From Apostichopus parvimensis (Eukaryota > Echinodermata > Holothuroidea > Aspidochirotida > Stichopodidae), in assembly GCA_000934455.1 (NCBI GenBank), contig KN887718.1, positions 15,102 to 79,101 of the forward strand: a stretch of 64,000 nucleotides of DNA. The letters run 5' to 3'. How positions within the stretch are numbered: position 1 is the stretch's first letter; each line of letters begins with the position of its first letter. Positions 9,773 to 22,690 of the stretch are shown here, piece after piece. The position numbers were made by a program, and so were the translations under genes. A model generated the notes under the pieces. The model was not told the origin of the DNA. It worked only from the letters and a program-made list of their open reading frames with translations, and made no database searches.

Positions 9773-12418
9773 AACATCTGATGTCGTCCAGAAGAGGGGT
9801 TCACATGTGTCCCCCTACTCTTTAAGTAATTGTTGGTATCTTGGATGTTTCTAAACTATGTACAAGAATGTCAACTGTTTAGGTTGTACACCACCTATAT
9901 AATATATATTTATGTGCTGTACACTAGGATTCTTTGAATAACTTTGTCTGGGTGAGGTATAGCGCCCCCTTATTTTTTCTGAAAGCTTAAGACTTGTATT
10001 AACTGATTGCCATGTTGATATATTAGTTGAACAGATATTAACCTTCTCAAGATGAACTTGAGAGTTTATTAATACATGCCATATGATTTCCAATTCGTTG
10101 CTCCTTCAAACTAAATATGAATACACTCCAAAGGATGCTGATGTATTAACAGTAAACAATAAATGGGAATTACTAAGATGACGACCTTTATATAACTAAG
10201 CCTGAATTTTTATTTATTATTTTATTTAATAAGTCAAATCGTTCCATTAGATCTTGGTTGACCGTAAGCCAAACAATAAAATGATACGTTTATACATTAA
10301 TTTCCAGCGGCCAGTGAAAATAATATTGAGAAGGAAATGTTATCACCAATACATACTGGGTAGCAGTCAATGTGGCGACTCGGGGTATCATATTTAATGG
10401 TATTAAAGCTTTACAACGACTGGGTCATTAATTCCAGTTTGTGTGGTTGTAAGAGCTGACGTTGCAGATCGAGAAATTTTCATATTCGTTTTAAATTGCT
10501 GTCTAATCAATAGTTGGGAACAATACAAAGATGACCGGCGCCTAAGCACTTCAAAGGATCGATACTTTGTTGTTTCTACATGTCTAACAATTTTCAAGTT
10601 TTTTTAGAGAGCTGTATTCATATCCATTAATTACCTGAAAGTGATATAATTGTTCGTGGCTGTATTATAAACTTTATTTTATATATTAATTGAGCTTCTA
10701 TAAGAGCGCTCTTGTTTTATGACCAATTAACATTCAATAAATACGAAACTACTCCGTTTCAATCATTTACTCGTTCTTTGTAACGGTTTGGAGTATTAAA
10801 CTATCAGTCCGAGAGAATGAACCAATTTCCTTGAAACTTGTACTGAACTGGTTCGTAATAAACAATGGCAAACCTACTCACTGTATATTAAACTAATTAT
10901 GTTTTAACTCAATCATAAATAGTTTAACTTTCAGTAAAAGGATGATTGAAGTATCTCTGACAGCAACCCTTTCAATCTGTTTAAACATTGATAGAACATC
11001 GATGAGCGAGAATGAAACCATATTTAAATTAACAGCGTTGTTGCGCTCTTTTTCAATCTATGAGATTTACGAAATCTTTGTTTTATTCACAAATATATAT
11101 CTATACTGTAATATATATAATTTTTATTACACAGCCTGACGAAGTTGGCTTAACCTAACAGCATAATTTCCTCGCCATTTTTCCAATGACACCCATTGCT
11201 AAAAGTAGAAACAAAGATAATCAATAGATTGTGCTTACAAGCAAACAAATATTTTGCTATTGACTTAGAATATTACTACACCTTTAAGTTGATCTATCAA
11301 TAATTGAAGACCTGTTCATCAATAACAATGCAAACTTCTTTCAAATTATGTATTGAAGTAACTCGTTAATATCGGTAACATCCTTAATATGAATGTTTTG
11401 AACACTTAGAACAATATATAACACACTGTGGATGGCGGCTTTAAGGTCCCTCGGTTTATCACTGTCACACACAATAAATTATGAACAGCTGTCCCTAATA
11501 AATAAGCAGACGTTTTTCGTTTACTGTGAAGCATGTTATAAAACTATATTGTTCCTTCTCACATGCAATGGAAACGTCAATGCAGTTGATATGTATAACA
11601 AATGCCCTAGTGTTTACTAGTTTTAACGGAAGGGCATGCGACGAAGGTGCAAACAATCTACGGGCTCCGAGGTAATGCCACCCAAAATGTTGGCATATTT
11701 TGACGTCAAATGGTACAATGTGAATGCATTTAGAATCCCTATACAAAGATAGGATCACCTGAGTCATTGAAACATGTTCTAGTATACACAAAGTATGCGA
11801 TTATTGTCCAAATATTGGGGATGGTTGGATGAAATATATTTACAAATATATACAAATTATGACGGGTGGGGAATAATGGAAAAGATTGTTTAATTTACGG
11901 GTGCTAAGATACATACTAGTGCAATAGAAACTTTTAACAAAACTGAAGCGTTGAATATAAGGACCACATTTTCGACATTTTTCGATGCACAAAATATGTT
12001 TCGGATAGGCACACACACATTATTTCATCAACAACAGTTGCTTCTGAACAATTTCAAATCGTGTGCATCATACACGAAGAACATGAAGAACACTAGCATA
12101 TAATTCGTAACTTGACATTTTCACAGATGCACTTAGCGGCTTCCGTAGATTTTGTGAGCAAGAATAAGTTGTAGGAATATGTGTAAATTGAATTGTTCTT
12201 TGTTCGTTTGAAATTCAAAGCTAAGTTTAAATATTACTTTTTAGTAGAATAACTATTAGGTCAACCGCAATGTATACTATCTGATTTTTCAAAGTATGTT
12301 TATTTCTCTATAGTGTTTTAATTGAAGAATCAACCGTTGGATATCTAAACAAGAAAAACCTGTAAGGTATTCTGCGTTCCAGTTAGTCGTCCATCGTATT
12401 AAATATATTGATTTAAGT
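9773..12418. other. Intergenic, nothing recognised
   Basis: AT-rich sequence without supported exon, RNA gene or repeat family. Small ORFs here have no conserved partner in the other copies of the locus and no splice context. The promoter or 5' UTR of the Ig exon gene, if active, would lie in the right-hand part, but no clear TATA or initiator was identified. Confidence 0.4.
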
Positions 12419-12746
12419 ATGTCTCTTGCCATTAAAATACGTTGTCTTCTTCTTATAATGTACTGCATCCACTACAGTTTGGGTCATTATCTCATCGTGA
12501 AGGAAACATCGGAATTTGTTATATTACAAAATTGTTGCGGTGCGGGGCAAAACAAAACTTGGAAGTTTGAGAGCGAAGTTCTGTTTTTTAATTGGATTCC
12601 GAGCATGAAAAGTCCTATCAAAGACACTGTTTCACTTGATTCTAGTAATTCACTACGTATTAATGACGTGTCTCTGATACATGAAGGAATTTATCAGTGT
12701 ATATGCGATAATCATCATGTGAACAACTATTCATTGGAGATTAAAG
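12419..12746 (+). CDS. First coding exon: signal peptide plus Ig V-like domain
   Basis: The exon starts at ATG 12419. Residues 1-22 form a basic then hydrophobic signal peptide (IKIRCLLLIMYCIHYS). Residues about 28-109 look like one Ig domain: a B-strand Cys (VILQNC), a Trp region (KTWKF), a DSSNSLRINDV stretch and the F-strand motif EGIYQC before a final strand YSLEIK. The exon ends after one base of a codon (phase 1) at a GT donor (aaag/gttgat), the usual phase for Ig exons. The in-frame TGA just past the donor shows that splicing is needed. No downstream partner is certain; the transmembrane exon at 45884 is phase-compatible. A cell-surface or secreted immune-type receptor is plausible but unproven. 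Confidence 0.7.
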
Positions 12747-12937
12747 GTTGATGAAATTGATTAAAATAGTATACTTGCTAGGTAAATTTGTTATCTTTAT
12801 GCATTTCAGCTTTTTGTTGTACCTGTTCAATTTCATCATAATTGACCGTTTACAAAACAATTCAGCAGTATTTTCTAATATTATCTTCCTACCCTTTCCA
12901 ATGTCACCCATTTATACAAGTAATGCTTTTATGCTTT

Positions 12938-13760
12938 AACTGAAGATGTTCCAGTCAGTTTGGGTATGGCGAAGGCATTAGCTGTTTACGGGTAACTGTT
13001 TATGCTACATCACTTTGCGTTATATTGTTATGCATGAAGTTAAACTACATCGTTAAGGAAAACTATGTCTGGAATTTGCCAAGTTTCAATTAAAATTGTC
13101 AAAAGGAATAAAGAATTCAATCCTCCATCATGCATACACGCCACAAATATTACAATGTAAAGAAACAGTCACAGTGACAAACCTTAACCAAAGTTGCTAC
13201 GAAGAGGGCATTAGCTATTTACGGGTAACTTTTCATGCAATGTCACGTTACGTTATAATGTTTCTACACCAAGAATAAAACAAAGGAAAAGAAATGAAAC
13301 GGAGAGGGAACAATGATAATAGACAAACTATCTTTTCTAGAAACATTAAATTTACAGTGTTTCCTGTTATTGCTTGCCACCATGTTACATGTTTCTAGTA
13401 GCCAAGTTTCTTATCATTTGAGACGATTATGTAATTAGATTAGCTCAAGTTAGTTTCAAATCTAGAAAACAATGGCTTGGAGTTCCCCGCATTGAATACG
13501 TGGTCAGAATATTTACAGATCTAAGAAACAACAACTAGAGATTATAGCTGTAAAATATGTGCTATGTACTTCAAATCAACTAACAGTTAACTACATCTTA
13601 AAAGAAAAATTATGTCGTGGAATTCGCCAAAATAGAATTAAAATTGACAAAAGGAAAATGTTCATTTTCCCACCATCACTATTCCTCCATCACTCCATAC
13701 ACGTCACATAATATTACAATGTAAAGAAACAGTAACAGTTAGCCTATACCAAAGTGTTAC
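12938..13760 (+). repeat. Degenerate local tandem repeats after the Ig exon
   Basis: The block ggcattagct-tttacgggtaact at 12974 recurs at 13209. The block from 13039 (aactacatc...aattaaaattg-caaaagga...attacaatgtaaagaaacagt) recurs from 13586. Both include flanks of 100 bp or more. The units are shuffled and diverged. No exon could be defined in them with confidence. Confidence 0.65.
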
Positions 13761-16340
13761 TTATCGGTGTTGAAGACTTTAGAAAAATATTTCCTAGACA
13801 TTTTCTTCATCAAACGAAGACGACTAGTTTAGTTTGTCAATGTATTGCCTGATCTCACTGAACAATCTTCAGGATGTGTAAAGAGTTTTAACTATTTTTC
13901 GAATATTAAACATTAAAGAAGGACAGAGCTGGCGATTTCTCGGATAAAATTGTATTGATGTTGATAGTTATATTAAGGTATTTTGGCTTTAACCCATCGA
14001 AAAGAATAAACTTATAGTACGGATTATCGTCCCTTTTTATTGTGGTCGTAAACTCTATAAAAACCAGAAACTATTTGAGGACTGCATGGGCTAACGACAA
14101 GCACAAAACAATATATATCATTTTCTACATCTGTTATCTAAGAGTAGACATACGAAAGTCGGGTTTTCAATGCAAACCACGCCCACCGTTTGATAGACAG
14201 TTAAATGTCATCGAATTATACCATTCCTACAGTGTTTTGATTTGCACGCTGCATATTGCTTATTAATCTTGGTCGTTTTCGTGTTACAAACAGGAACAAT
14301 AGGAGGCTAATGTTTGCCTTCTTTCCTAGTGCAAAAATCACTAGATCTGGCATCACATACCAGTGAAAAGTTAGTAAGCAAATTAAATATATATTTGTTT
14401 CATTAATATTGGTATACTATTTACATTTTAAAATGGATGCCGTGTCTCGAATTAACCTTCATATGTAAATTACAAATGGGTATTCTTATGAACCTTTGTA
14501 TAACATTATTTAAAGCGCCCTGATTTCAAGAGTTTGCGGTATCTTGAATCATGTTTCGCGGATATTGCAAGAACTCACCTCGGCATATTCTAGCCTTCCT
14601 GAAGATAAAGCATTGGCATCATTTGCACTTTGCACCAACCCTTTATCATACAGTGGTGACGGAGGCAGTGATCTATTTTAGTTCCAAATCATTTAACTGA
14701 AGGGATACCTTACAATGTTTTGTTGATTGTTATATAGTGATTACCTAATAGTCTTAGACACGTCTCAATAGTAACGTGATGACGTAAGCTTGATAACGAA
14801 ATTTGATCGTAATCCATATCCCATGAATTAACTAACCAGGGTGTGAAAATATTACTTAGCTTTCGTGTCGATGGGTCAACTAATTCCACGTTTCACGTGG
14901 TAATATACTTGAAAAGAGGGAAAAATAGGGCAAGTTTCGTAGAAATCGACACAAGAATGTTAAGTCAAATACGTTGGAGAAACGTGTCAATCACAGGCCG
15001 TTGCTCTCTTCCGCCTATTCTCTCTGTGACACACAAAAATGTTATCAATTTATTGTAAGCAAATGAGACTTGGAATATGAATATTAACCGGTTAACAGTA
15101 ACTATGCAACAACAAGATGCATTTCTAAACTAAAGGAAGACGATAAGTTGAGTTTATCAACATACAGTTCGATCTCATTGAACAATCTTCAGGATCTGCA
15201 AAGAATTTTACCTACTTTTTGATGTTTTACCATCAACGAAAGACATAACTGGTGGTTTCATGGATATAATTGTATTAGTATTGGCAGTTAAAATTAACAT
15301 ATTCTGGCTTAAACCCATCAAAAAGAAATATACTAATAGTACGGATTATTATCCTTTCTTATAGTGGTCGTAAACTCCATACGAACACGAAACTATTTGA
15401 GGACTGCATGGATTGACGACGAACCCAAAACAATATTTATCATTTTAACATATATTAGCTTAGTGTAGGTATACGAGAGTCGGGTTTTCACCACCAGCCA
15501 CGCCCACCAATTGACAGACAGTCAATAATATCATCGAAATTTACCATTTCTCACGGTGTTTTGATTTGCCCTTAGCAAGAGGCTTATTCAACTCAGTTGT
15601 TTTAGGGTTACAAACAGGGACAATAAAATTTTACAGTTGGCTTAATTCCCCAGCGCAAAATAAAAAGATCTGGCATCACATTCCAGTGAAAACATTCTGT
15701 TAGCATTATAAACATATGTTTGTTTTAGTAATATTGTTATATCAATTACGGATTGAAGCTGATTCCGACGTTTCGAATTAACTTTTCGAAGTAAATTAAA
15801 CCAACTGGTCTTCTCATATTTATGTCTTTGTATTACATTATTTTAAAAACCGCTCCCATTACAAGAGTTGACGGTATCTTGAATCATGCGTCGCGGAAAT
15901 TTTAAGAACTTAACGTGGCACATTTTAGCCTTCCTGAGATAAAACATGATATCATTTGCACAATTTCACCAACCTTGCGTCATAAAGCGGTGGCGAAGGC
16001 AATGACCCAGTGCCATTTTAGTTTAAACTCGTTTAAATTAAACTGGAAGGATCCATATGTTGTTTGTATTATTGGTAAAGTAGTATTTACCTAATAGTAA
16101 TTGGCACGCTTCCATAGTGACATGACGAGGTAAGCTTGTAAACGAAATTTTATTATATTCCATATCCCATTTATTCATTTACGGTGGAGGTGAAAATGCT
16201 CTTCAGCTTTCGTGTCGATAGGTTAACTACTTAATTCCACGTTTCACGTAGCAATATATTTAAAAAGAGGGAAATAAGTGCGTGCAAGTTTCGCAGAAAT
16301 CGACAACCTGTTGCTCCATTCCGCCCATTCTCTCTCTCAA
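13760..16340 (+). repeat. Tandem duplication of about 1.3 kb (two units)
   Basis: Unit 1 (about 13800-15060) and unit 2 (about 15120-16420) share a long ordered series of matches: gacgactagtttagtttgtc with gacgataagttgagtttatc, then tgaacaatcttcaggat, tctggcatcacat-ccagtgaaaa, cttcctgaagata, and cgtgtcgatgggtcaact with cgtgtcgataggttaact. Divergence and small indels show an old duplication. A weaker third echo (gattgtatgcaaatgaaacgtg) follows at 16540. The ORF at 14843 lies inside the repeat, is broken in the partner and is not taken as a gene. Confidence 0.8.
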
Positions 16341-16429
16341 GCTCACGTTTACGTTAAGAGATATGGAATATTGATGATATTTAGGCTCGTGGTGACTATA
16401 AAGATATAAATTTATTGTATGCAAATGGA

Positions 16430-17360
16430 ACGTGGAAAATAAATTTACTCTGTCATCGGTTAAATGTCACTATACAAACAACTATATACGTTATTTTAGA
16501 TACGAGATATGGTGCAAAGTACAACAAGCATGGATGGAGACATCCATCGATTGTATGCAAATGAAACGTGCATTATAAATATATCCTGTAACCGATTAAT
16601 AGTCTAAGCAATCAACTAGTTAAGTCGTATCACGTACGAAGTACGTTGCAAAGTTCATCGTATATGAATTGTATACAACACAAAGTCACGTGAGTTATGA
16701 ACTTTAACACAGACTACAGGTAAGCTCATTCGTATGTAACCATATGACTGAAGAAACCCGCCATTTTTCCAAAATGATATTACGTTGTAAAAGCTTGATT
16801 TGCTATTTAGCTTAATGCAAACAACTGGATTTGAAATATCATTCGTATGATACTATGTCTGTAAAGTCAATGGAAGCTGATCGTGGTTGGGACTTGTGCT
16901 AGAAACTCATCTTTGATGTAACGGTTAGCAAGTTATTTTGAATGTGAGTCTGGATCCAATGGAAAGTAATTGATTGCTGACAAACAGTTATACATGATTA
17001 TATCGGCGCAAAACTCTCACGATCAACTGAGCTAACTTGTAACGTAATGATAAAATGCACTTGAAGGGCAAACATCAGTTTATAACGTTAATAAGTTTCT
17101 TTTATCCTATTTTATATATAAATGATCCTTTTTTTGGTAATACGCCTTAAACAATAACAATGTCAAAGCGCGTTGAACAAGAAGATATAAAACAAAGTAG
17201 GACAGAAGTTCTGTGAAAATAGAAAGTGGAAGTAATACCTATAGCGGTTACAAAACGCAGAAAAATATAGAAAACAAACATAAGTATTAAATTGAAAACC
17301 TTATAACTGCATAGCAGAGACTTTAATGGCCATTAAAGTGGTTCTATAATAAATTTTTAA
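16430..17360. other. Spacer, nothing recognised
   Basis: AT-rich sequence with no supported feature apart from the short echo of the preceding repeat near 16540-16620. Confidence 0.4.
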
Positions 17361-17369
17361 TAACGAGAA

Positions 17370-17760
17370 AAACTTCTAGTCTAAAGAGAGAAACTCACTC
17401 CGACTGTGACCAACGCAACTGCGACGAAAAATCAGTCGGGTCGGTTCAGTTTGCTGAGAGTTTTGCTCCCGGCCCGACCAAGATCCGACTGTCGGTCCAA
17501 GTCGTAACTGCATCGGGCATATCAAATATGTCGGGGCTGTAATATTGCAGTTTAGTAGGGTCGTGGCAGTTTGCGGCTATCAAAGACCCGACTCCGATCC
17601 GATTCTTTTGGATACCCAATGAGGAAGAGAAATTAGTCCAACTGCGGCCCCACTGTAGACTGATGAGCAGAATATTAAACTGTGGCGTCGGGCTACTGTG
17701 CGGCTAATCTACGATCCGACTGCAACCACACGCTGACCCAACCGTGCTCACAATAAGTTC
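17370..17760. repeat. GC-rich island of CCGACT/AGTCGG words
   Basis: About 390 bp are much more GC-rich than the surroundings. Words such as ccgact, gtcggg, cccgac, actgcgac, atccgactg and their complements recur in both orientations, so the strand could fold on itself extensively. Clear terminal repeats or target duplications were not found. It is most likely an inserted repeat of unknown family. Confidence 0.6.
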
Positions 17761-18059
17761 AGAAAGTAGTCAATTCAATAATCATATTAAAGGTTAAGGT
17801 AAAGCTATTTCATTGAACATTCAAAGAACAAAAGTTCTTCATATTAACCAAATAAACCAAGAAACAAATCTTTTTTAATGAGCCAGCATTTATAATATTA
17901 TATTCGGAATTGTAAGCTGGAGAATAATAAAAGATTTGCAGTTCATTTGCTGCTTACTTACCCTTAAATAGTGTATTTTTAATCCACAAAAATCACATTC
18001 AATCAGTACTGATCTCTTCAATAATTCCATATTGTGAAGTCAAATATCGCAAATGACGA

Positions 18060-20290
18060 TAGTTTTGAAGATTTCAGAGATAATAGAGTAACATACTCTA
18101 ATACAACCGCTGAAAGTTTAGATTAAATTGCATGTAGGTAGGTCAATATGCCTCACACAGTTCAAAGCCATACATTTGATGGTGTAATATCTGTAACGAT
18201 TGTATTGAAATCGAAAGAAATCGGCCACTTCAGTCTGAGGGATGTGTAGTAATATAGAATTAATTGAGTATTTATTGGTAATGTTTGTAATTTTGAGATT
18301 CGACAGCCAGAAATAGTCTCCACTTTTCCCACTATCATCAATCCCATATAACAAGCTGGCAATACTTAAGGAAGGGAGATTGGGAGGAACATGTTATATT
18401 GGTATTTTTGTTCCAAAACCCTGATCCTGCACCCTCTTATCTGTGACGTACAATAGAACGATGCATCAATTGCTTCCAAACATTAGGAATGTAAATCAAA
18501 TGAAACCTTAAGTGAACTTAGGATTCCAAGGTATGCTGATGTATCATGTGTGAGGGGAAGGGGAGTGTAAGGAAACAATGATGAGTAGTTTACTACTGCT
18601 AAACTAACATTGTCTGGCATTATCTATCTGCAGAGCTTTACTAACCTTCATTGATTATAGGTGAATTGTTATATAATACTGATGCAGTTGAAAATATTGA
18701 CAATAATTTGTTCAAATAGGAGACTAATTTACTTCATCATGTATTTCGACAAACGAATTGTGCATCATCGTGTCGTACAGCGTTATGGAAGTGAGCTATT
18801 CTGACCTATTTGCATACACATTATTCAAGCTGAACACGACGTGCTAAACATATATAACACAATGAAGTTAATAATTTAAAACATATATTGTTTCTCAAAT
18901 TTGGAACGCAATTCATGTAGGCGAACTAACACCACATTCTATATAGGCATACTTGATCACGCAGTGGCGGTTATGACAGTCCGTTCATAATTGGAAGCTA
19001 TTATATTGAAGCATATTTAACGAAAGATGACTTTACTTTTAATATTGATAACAGCGCTATGAACAACTTTTGTTTTTATATAAAAACATCATGCGGGGCT
19101 TTTAAGGTGAATAACAGAAGTGCCAGTAGCACGACGCCATCACTAGGCATCATACACTAACAACAAACAAAAGGTTCAATACGAGTCTATTAAGTCGGTC
19201 AAATTAAACCACTTAATATTAGATTAAATTACATTTAGCAAGGCCATATGCCTCCCTTCCGCCATGCCAAACAAATCGGCTACCCCAGTCCCAAATCGGC
19301 CAGTTCAATGCCATACCTTTGGTGGTGTAATTTATGTTACGATTGTATTGAAAGCCCACCCCCACCTCCCCCAAATAAAAAAATCTTGACGATGTGAATA
19401 ATCTAGATTTGAGTGAGAGAGGCCTCAGTATTCATTGGTAATGTATGTGAATTTGAGGTTCTTATAGCCAGTCTCCAATTTCCCCGCTATTGTGTATCCA
19501 TATATTGTAATATTGATACCAGCCTGACAATACTTAACGGGTGTGATGAAAGGGGGATTGGGAGGAACCGCTTAGAGTAATATTTCTGATCCAAAAGCCG
19601 GGACAATTGAAATGGCATGCTCAGGTGTTCTTGTGTTTTACAATAGAATGAAACCTTAAATGAACTTTTAGGATCCCACGGTATTTTGATGTATCATGTG
19701 TGAGGGGAAGGGGGATGTTGCGGGAAACTAATACTGAGTACTTTAATACTGATAAACTATCATAATCTGACATTATCTATCTAAAGAGCTTTAATTACCT
19801 TCATAGCTTTTAGATAAATTGTTATATGAAAATGATGCATATGAAAATATTGACAATAATTCATTCAAAGAAGGGATTAATGTATTCATCATTCATCGTA
19901 TATGAACAAGATGTGTCATACATATTTAACACAATGCTGTTTTTAGTTAAAAATATATTTTGCTTTCTCAAATTTGAAACGCAATTGATGAAGCCGAACT
20001 AGCACAACATTCTATATAGACAGAATTGATCACGTAGTGGCGGTAATGGCAGACTGATTTTAATTGTAAAAATCAATGGATTGAAGCAAATTTAATGACG
20101 ATTACTTTACTTTTAATATTGATTAAAGAGCTACGACCAACGTCGGTTTTATTTGTATTGAAACATCACCAGGAAGTTTGACAACCGTGTAAGGTGAATA
20201 ACACATAGATAAGCGCCAGTAGCATGGCGCCATCCCTATGCGTTCTAAACTAACAATAAACAGAAAGTTCATCACGATTCAATAATTAAT
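18060..20290 (+). repeat. Tandem duplication of about 1.08 kb (two units)
   Basis: Unit 1 (about 18118-19170) and unit 2 (about 19222-20270) align along their length: attaaattgcatgtag with attaaattacatttag, gatgtatcatgtgtgagggg in both, ttctcaaatttggaacgcaa with ttctcaaatttgaaacgcaa, and cacgcagtggcggt with cacgtagtggcggt. Unit 2 contains extra small insertions. Open frames in unit 1 (18118-18362, minus) are not kept in unit 2 and are not called as genes. Confidence 0.85.
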
Positions 20291-20299
20291 GCGTTCCAA

Positions 20300-22690
20300 A
20301 GGACGATCATTCGAATCAAACAATTGAATTTACATAAGATAGGAAGGGTTCAGGTCTTATAAGTTAACCTTAGTATGTTTACTTAATGGGTGGTTACTCA
20401 GTCTTTGTGTTTTAAATACAGGCACTGTGTAACTTTGAAAGTCACTGACGGTGGTCTCCAAAGATATAGTGTATATTAACGCACTAGAGAGTTTGTTATC
20501 TAATGAGGGTGTTTTAATCATTACAAATAAACTTTGCGCAATCCTTATGTAAGATTCACATTAAATCATATAGTGAGAGTTAACTTTCTGAATAGATACG
20601 TAAATAAATGAACAACTGAAACTACCTGGGAAGTTATCAACAACGAAAAAGAAGAAAGAAATGTATTGCTAGATCGGCTAGCATCAAATCGGTTTCTCTG
20701 CTCTTTTCCATTATTTGATAGTCATTATAGGAGCAGAAAGCACCGAAGACACCCACATAAAGCACATGTATCATTTCTGTGTAAAGATTTGCATCTAGCT
20801 TTTGGGATGCTAACAGAACATTACGGTATTCATTATTTACACAAGACAAACGTCTGTAAAATAACCGCGATTAAAAATATACAAATTTGAAAAAAAAATT
20901 ACCTTGCTGGTAAAAAGAGCAGGTGCAGTCACAGGTCAGGCTACAAGAGTAACTTACACAAAGGAAAATGTTCAGGTAGAAACAAGTAACTAGTTGAAAA
21001 TAATTACCAAAATTACTCGACGAGTATGTGTATCTGTTCTATTTATTAGCTTCAAGTTCATGCAGGAAACTTTTTAAACCACAGCTATTTTGCCCAAATC
21101 AGAATACAGCACTAGACCTTTGATCGTCTTATTTACCTAATGTAAACAACTGAGTCTGAAATATCAGATATGGGTTGTATTAGCACATTAACTGAGAGGA
21201 ATTGTCGACAGCGAGTCACGTACGCTATATACCGTAGCACTCAAGCACTTAGTGTTACCATTGTAAAGACGTCGCAATTTTGTGTGTAACTGCATGAAAA
21301 CTGTTCATGCTTCTTTTATGCAAAGGATGCCGATTTATTCCTACAGTAATGCTTCCCTCATTACACAGGTAAGGAAATAATTTTTGAATAATAATTTTAC
21401 AGTGTTCTCACTGAGATTATTTCAAACTCATTAACTATGCCCATTGTCTTGGTCTGACACAATTGTTACGCATGTATTGCTAGACATTTGTATTGTAAAG
21501 TAAGCATAGCTTTCCAATTGCCTAGGCTGCCTAGGCTGCAGGGACGTAGCTAAGGCCTGGTGATTGGGGATGGGTGAGTGTAGTGGCTGAAATTCCAACT
21601 GGATGGGTTTTGGAGCCAGAAAATTCCGATTGCTGCCTTGTACAACCCCCCCCCCCCGCACTACTCGTCAACGATACGGTCAATGTCAGTCAGAAACCCC
21701 ATCTTTTGACCCCACTTTTCAACTTTTTTCGATACATTTGTACCACTGGCCCTCACTTCACAAACTTATTAATCACTCTAGTTAAGCAAGTATGCAACTG
21801 AGTATTGTTATCTGCTTGAAGGCTACATAGACTACTTACTACAAAAGCTAAGTTAATGTAACAAAGGGGAAACCTTTTTTTTTTCAACAAATTATATTCG
21901 AATTTTGCAATTGCTGAGATGGAATGAAGTGAACAATTTAACATTTTGCAGCAAAATATCCAATTGACGAGATATGATAAGTTGTCAAGTAAACATTTTG
22001 CAGAAAATTGTTCAATTGCTCAATTAAAGCAACTGAGCCATCCAACATTTTTCTGATTTTCGATAAGATTTTATCTTGTTATCTAAACAATTTACTGAAA
22101 AATGTCAACTTATGGGGCATAGTTTTTTTTATGTTGATGGCACTTTTTAAGCTTCCGTAGATTAGCATTGAGTGTTTATTGTATTCCATAGAAACAATAT
22201 ATATCCTGAACTTACTTTAAGCTAGCGAACAGAGTCAACCTACCCAATAGCAAAATTAGTACATAAATAAACCGAATTGAAGCTGGCAAACGTTGTACAG
22301 TTGTTCTTTTAGGCATTTTTTAAATTCAAAATCGTACAAAGTTTTGTACGGTGGAGTATAAGGATCGCGAGGTACAATTTTTTAAAGTAAGTACCGAAAC
22401 GATAAAGCTACCTATCCGCTGAAGACATGGATAAAACATAAGACGAATCTATACATGTCATAAATACTGTCCAGTAGACTTTATTTTTGCTTCGTGTTTT
22501 TCTGTCATTAAATTACATTGATGTACATTTGTTAATACATAGTTATAACAATGAGGTAGCGGGACCAGATTAAAATAACTTTTCGAGTCTGGTCCGGTAC
22601 AAAGTAAAACGAGAAACTACAGAGTAAAGAAAGACCAAGGGCATCATATATAAATGTCTAGAAGGTAAAAAAATACCCTGCCCTGAGGCA
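20300..22690. other. Spacer with one repeat scrap near 21520-21660
   Basis: No gene is supported. Around 21520-21545 the palindromic word GCCTAGGC occurs twice in a row. It is followed by cagggacgtagctaaggcc and a C-run at 21648, a composition seen again in inverted sense near 30050-30080 (cacgtccctggcc). This suggests pieces of one uncharacterised repeat. The rest is featureless AT-rich DNA. Confidence 0.4.

Noticed and set aside
12748-12939. Hydrophobic frame directly after the Ig exon as its transmembrane exon
   Set aside because: The acceptor at 12810 would need phase 2, but the Ig exon ends in phase 1. The frame is a T-rich intronic sequence.
14843-15058. 71-codon open frame
   Set aside because: It lies in a 1.3-kb tandem repeat and the partner at 16200 is not open in the same frame.
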